From contig JAYMSP010001610.1 of the NCBI GenBank assembly GCA_036897095.1, positions 1-30,415 of the forward strand: 30,415 nucleotides of DNA, read 5' to 3'. The stretch is from Plantago elongata. Lineage: Eukaryota; Streptophyta; Magnoliopsida; Lamiales; Plantaginaceae. Position 1 is the stretch's first letter; each line of letters begins with the position of its first letter. Below are positions 29,401-30,415 of the stretch, piece by piece. Below the pieces are notes generated by a model, which worked only from the letters and a program-made list of their open reading frames with translations, was not told the origin of the DNA and ran no database searches. A program made the translations under genes and the position numbers.

Positions 29401-30065
29401 TGTCATACAACAAACACCTAGGCGCTGCCAAAAAAGCTACATCCCTCGCTGCTCGACTCTGCCAGAAAGCGCGAAGGGAGTTATCGCAATCTGAAGTCCA
29501 AGCCAAGTCCGACAAAAGCCTCGTCACAGTACCTGATTATTGCTCTCAGGCTCTTGTTACCATTATTTTGGAGAAAGAACTTCCATCAATGCCATTTTCA
29601 CTAGTTGCTGAAGAGGACTCACACGACCTTCGCAGTCAAGAATCTGGAGAAACACTGCGTCGCATAACAGAACTTGTCAATGAAACCTTGTTATCAACTG
29701 ATCATGATGATGAGAAGAGTGGTTGTAATGATATTGCCCTGCCTCTTTCTGAAGAAGTGGTGCTTGTGACTATTGATAAAGGCAAATCCGAAGGGGGTCC
29801 TTGTGGACAGCATTGGGTTTTGGATCCAATTGATGGAACAAAAGGGTACTTGAGACGAGACGGTCAGTATGCTATTGCCTTAGCCCTGCTAGATGAAGGG
29901 AAAGTTGTGTTGGGAGTTTTGGCTTGTCCTAATCTTCCCTTAGCATCTATTGACTATGCCTGTCGTGGTACGGAAGGTTGTGAGGATCGAGTCGGTTGCC
30001 TTTTCTTCGCGCAAGTTGGTAGTGGAACTTATATGCAGTGTCTAGATGGCTCTGCACCAACAAAG
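29400..30065 (+). CDS. SAL1/HAL2-type 3'(2'),5'-bisphosphate nucleotidase, first exon (partial)
   Basis: The family removes the 3' phosphate of PAP (and can act on inositol phosphates) in chloroplasts and mitochondria, and takes part in stress signalling and sulfur metabolism. The start is the ATG at 29400 (MSYNKHLGAAKKATSLAARL), matching the usual N-terminus of the cytosol-like forms. Frame can be read upstream to 29373, but only from a TTG. The exon encodes 222 residues and ends at a phase-0 donor (AAAG|GTAATC at 30065/30066); full-length relatives are near 350 aa. Visible motifs: TVPDYCSQ (Asp46), AEEDS (Glu71, Glu72), WVLDPIDGT (Asp142, Asp145, metal ligands) and VLGVLACPNLPLASI. The C-terminal WDxxAG motif must lie beyond the window. 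Relative to the family as I recall it, the segment after DPIDGTKG reads YLRRDGQYA, with one extra residue, and VTVADYGSQ is changed to VTVPDYCSQ. Whether it is an active gene or a diverged duplicate cannot be decided here. Confidence 0.88.
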
Positions 30066-30415
30066 GTAATCTTACATAAGCTTTCAAGTAATTTCTGTTA
30101 GAATATAGGATCGGGATAAGTACTGCAAATAACGTTTCCAACAATGTTGTCTATTGATGATGAGTCAACACCGTTGTCAACATTAACCAGAACGAATTCT
30201 GTAAAGCACAAACTATCCTAAATAGTAAAATCACACCATGGACGCAACGGAATTTCTCAAGCCGGTATATAAAAACGATACCGGCAAACACCTTTAAGTC
30301 AAAAGTAATCCTACAAGTAGAACTACAAAACTAGATTCGAATAATCACAGACGATTAAACGAACTGTAAACATAACTAGACCTAGAAAAGGAAACAAACC
30401 TAATCTAGTTTGAAT
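30066..30415 (+). other. Intron of the SAL1-type gene, running off the window; possible LTR start
   Basis: No coding sequence is seen. From 30096 the bases TGTTAGAATATAGGATCGGG resemble the start of a plant Copia LTR, and CCGGTATATAAAAACGATACCGG (30263-30285) holds a 7-bp inverted repeat with a TATA-like core. Without the far end this is only a suggestion. Confidence 0.3.

Noticed and set aside
1..30415. Integrated virus-derived sequence
   Set aside because: No capsid, movement, reverse transcriptase or replication-protein motif was recognised on either strand.

Overview
The window looks like nuclear DNA of a eudicot plant. It is AT-rich, its genes are split by GT-AG introns, MITE-type DNA transposons are common, and the recognisable genes have close plant relatives. 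An asterid source is possible, but this is a weak inference. There is no bacterial, organellar or viral gene set.

Layout. 1-3.9 kb: AT-rich intergenic DNA with a tRNA-derived SINE relic at the left edge, an 88-bp tandem duplication, a TAA microsatellite and a decayed F-box fragment on the minus strand. 3.94-7.66 kb: a complete nine-exon gene on the plus strand for a mitochondrial alanine-glyoxylate aminotransferase 2-type protein (476 aa after splicing). 7.7-10.7 kb: an orphan exon-like ORF, diverged repeats and a Stowaway MITE. 10.7-12.8 kb: a UBP1-associated protein 2 (UBA2)-type RNA-binding protein on the minus strand, with a TATA box and a probable intron in its last coding codons. 12.8-15.2 kb: intergenic DNA with a tandem duplication and a Tourist-like MITE. 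15.2-17.8 kb: a tandem pair of small (81 and 78 aa) paralogous proteins on the minus strand that share a promoter block. 17.8-21.2 kb: SINE relics and a two-exon coding remnant on the plus strand whose intron holds hAT-type MITEs. 21.4-26.7 kb: on the minus strand, a decayed FAR1/MULE transposase-derived gene (FAR1 domain, DDE transposase, SWIM-like and zinc-knuckle-like segments), followed head-to-tail by a Ulp1/C48 cysteine peptidase-like gene with a recognisable His-Asp-Cys triad. The FAR1 domain is cut by a 788-bp hAT-type element. 28.0-28.5 kb: a 454-bp foldback MULE-type element. 29.4 kb to the end: the first exon of a SAL1/HAL2-type 3'(2'),5'-bisphosphate nucleotidase on the plus strand, whose intron runs off the window.

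The housekeeping genes (aminotransferase, RNA-binding protein, PAP phosphatase) are unrelated in pathway and do not form a cluster. The most interesting unit is the paired FAR1-MULE transposase and Ulp1 peptidase. It recalls MULEs that carry Ulp1-like peptidases (Kaonashi/CUMULE type), but here the transposase has a FAR1-type DNA-binding domain and the copy is degenerate.
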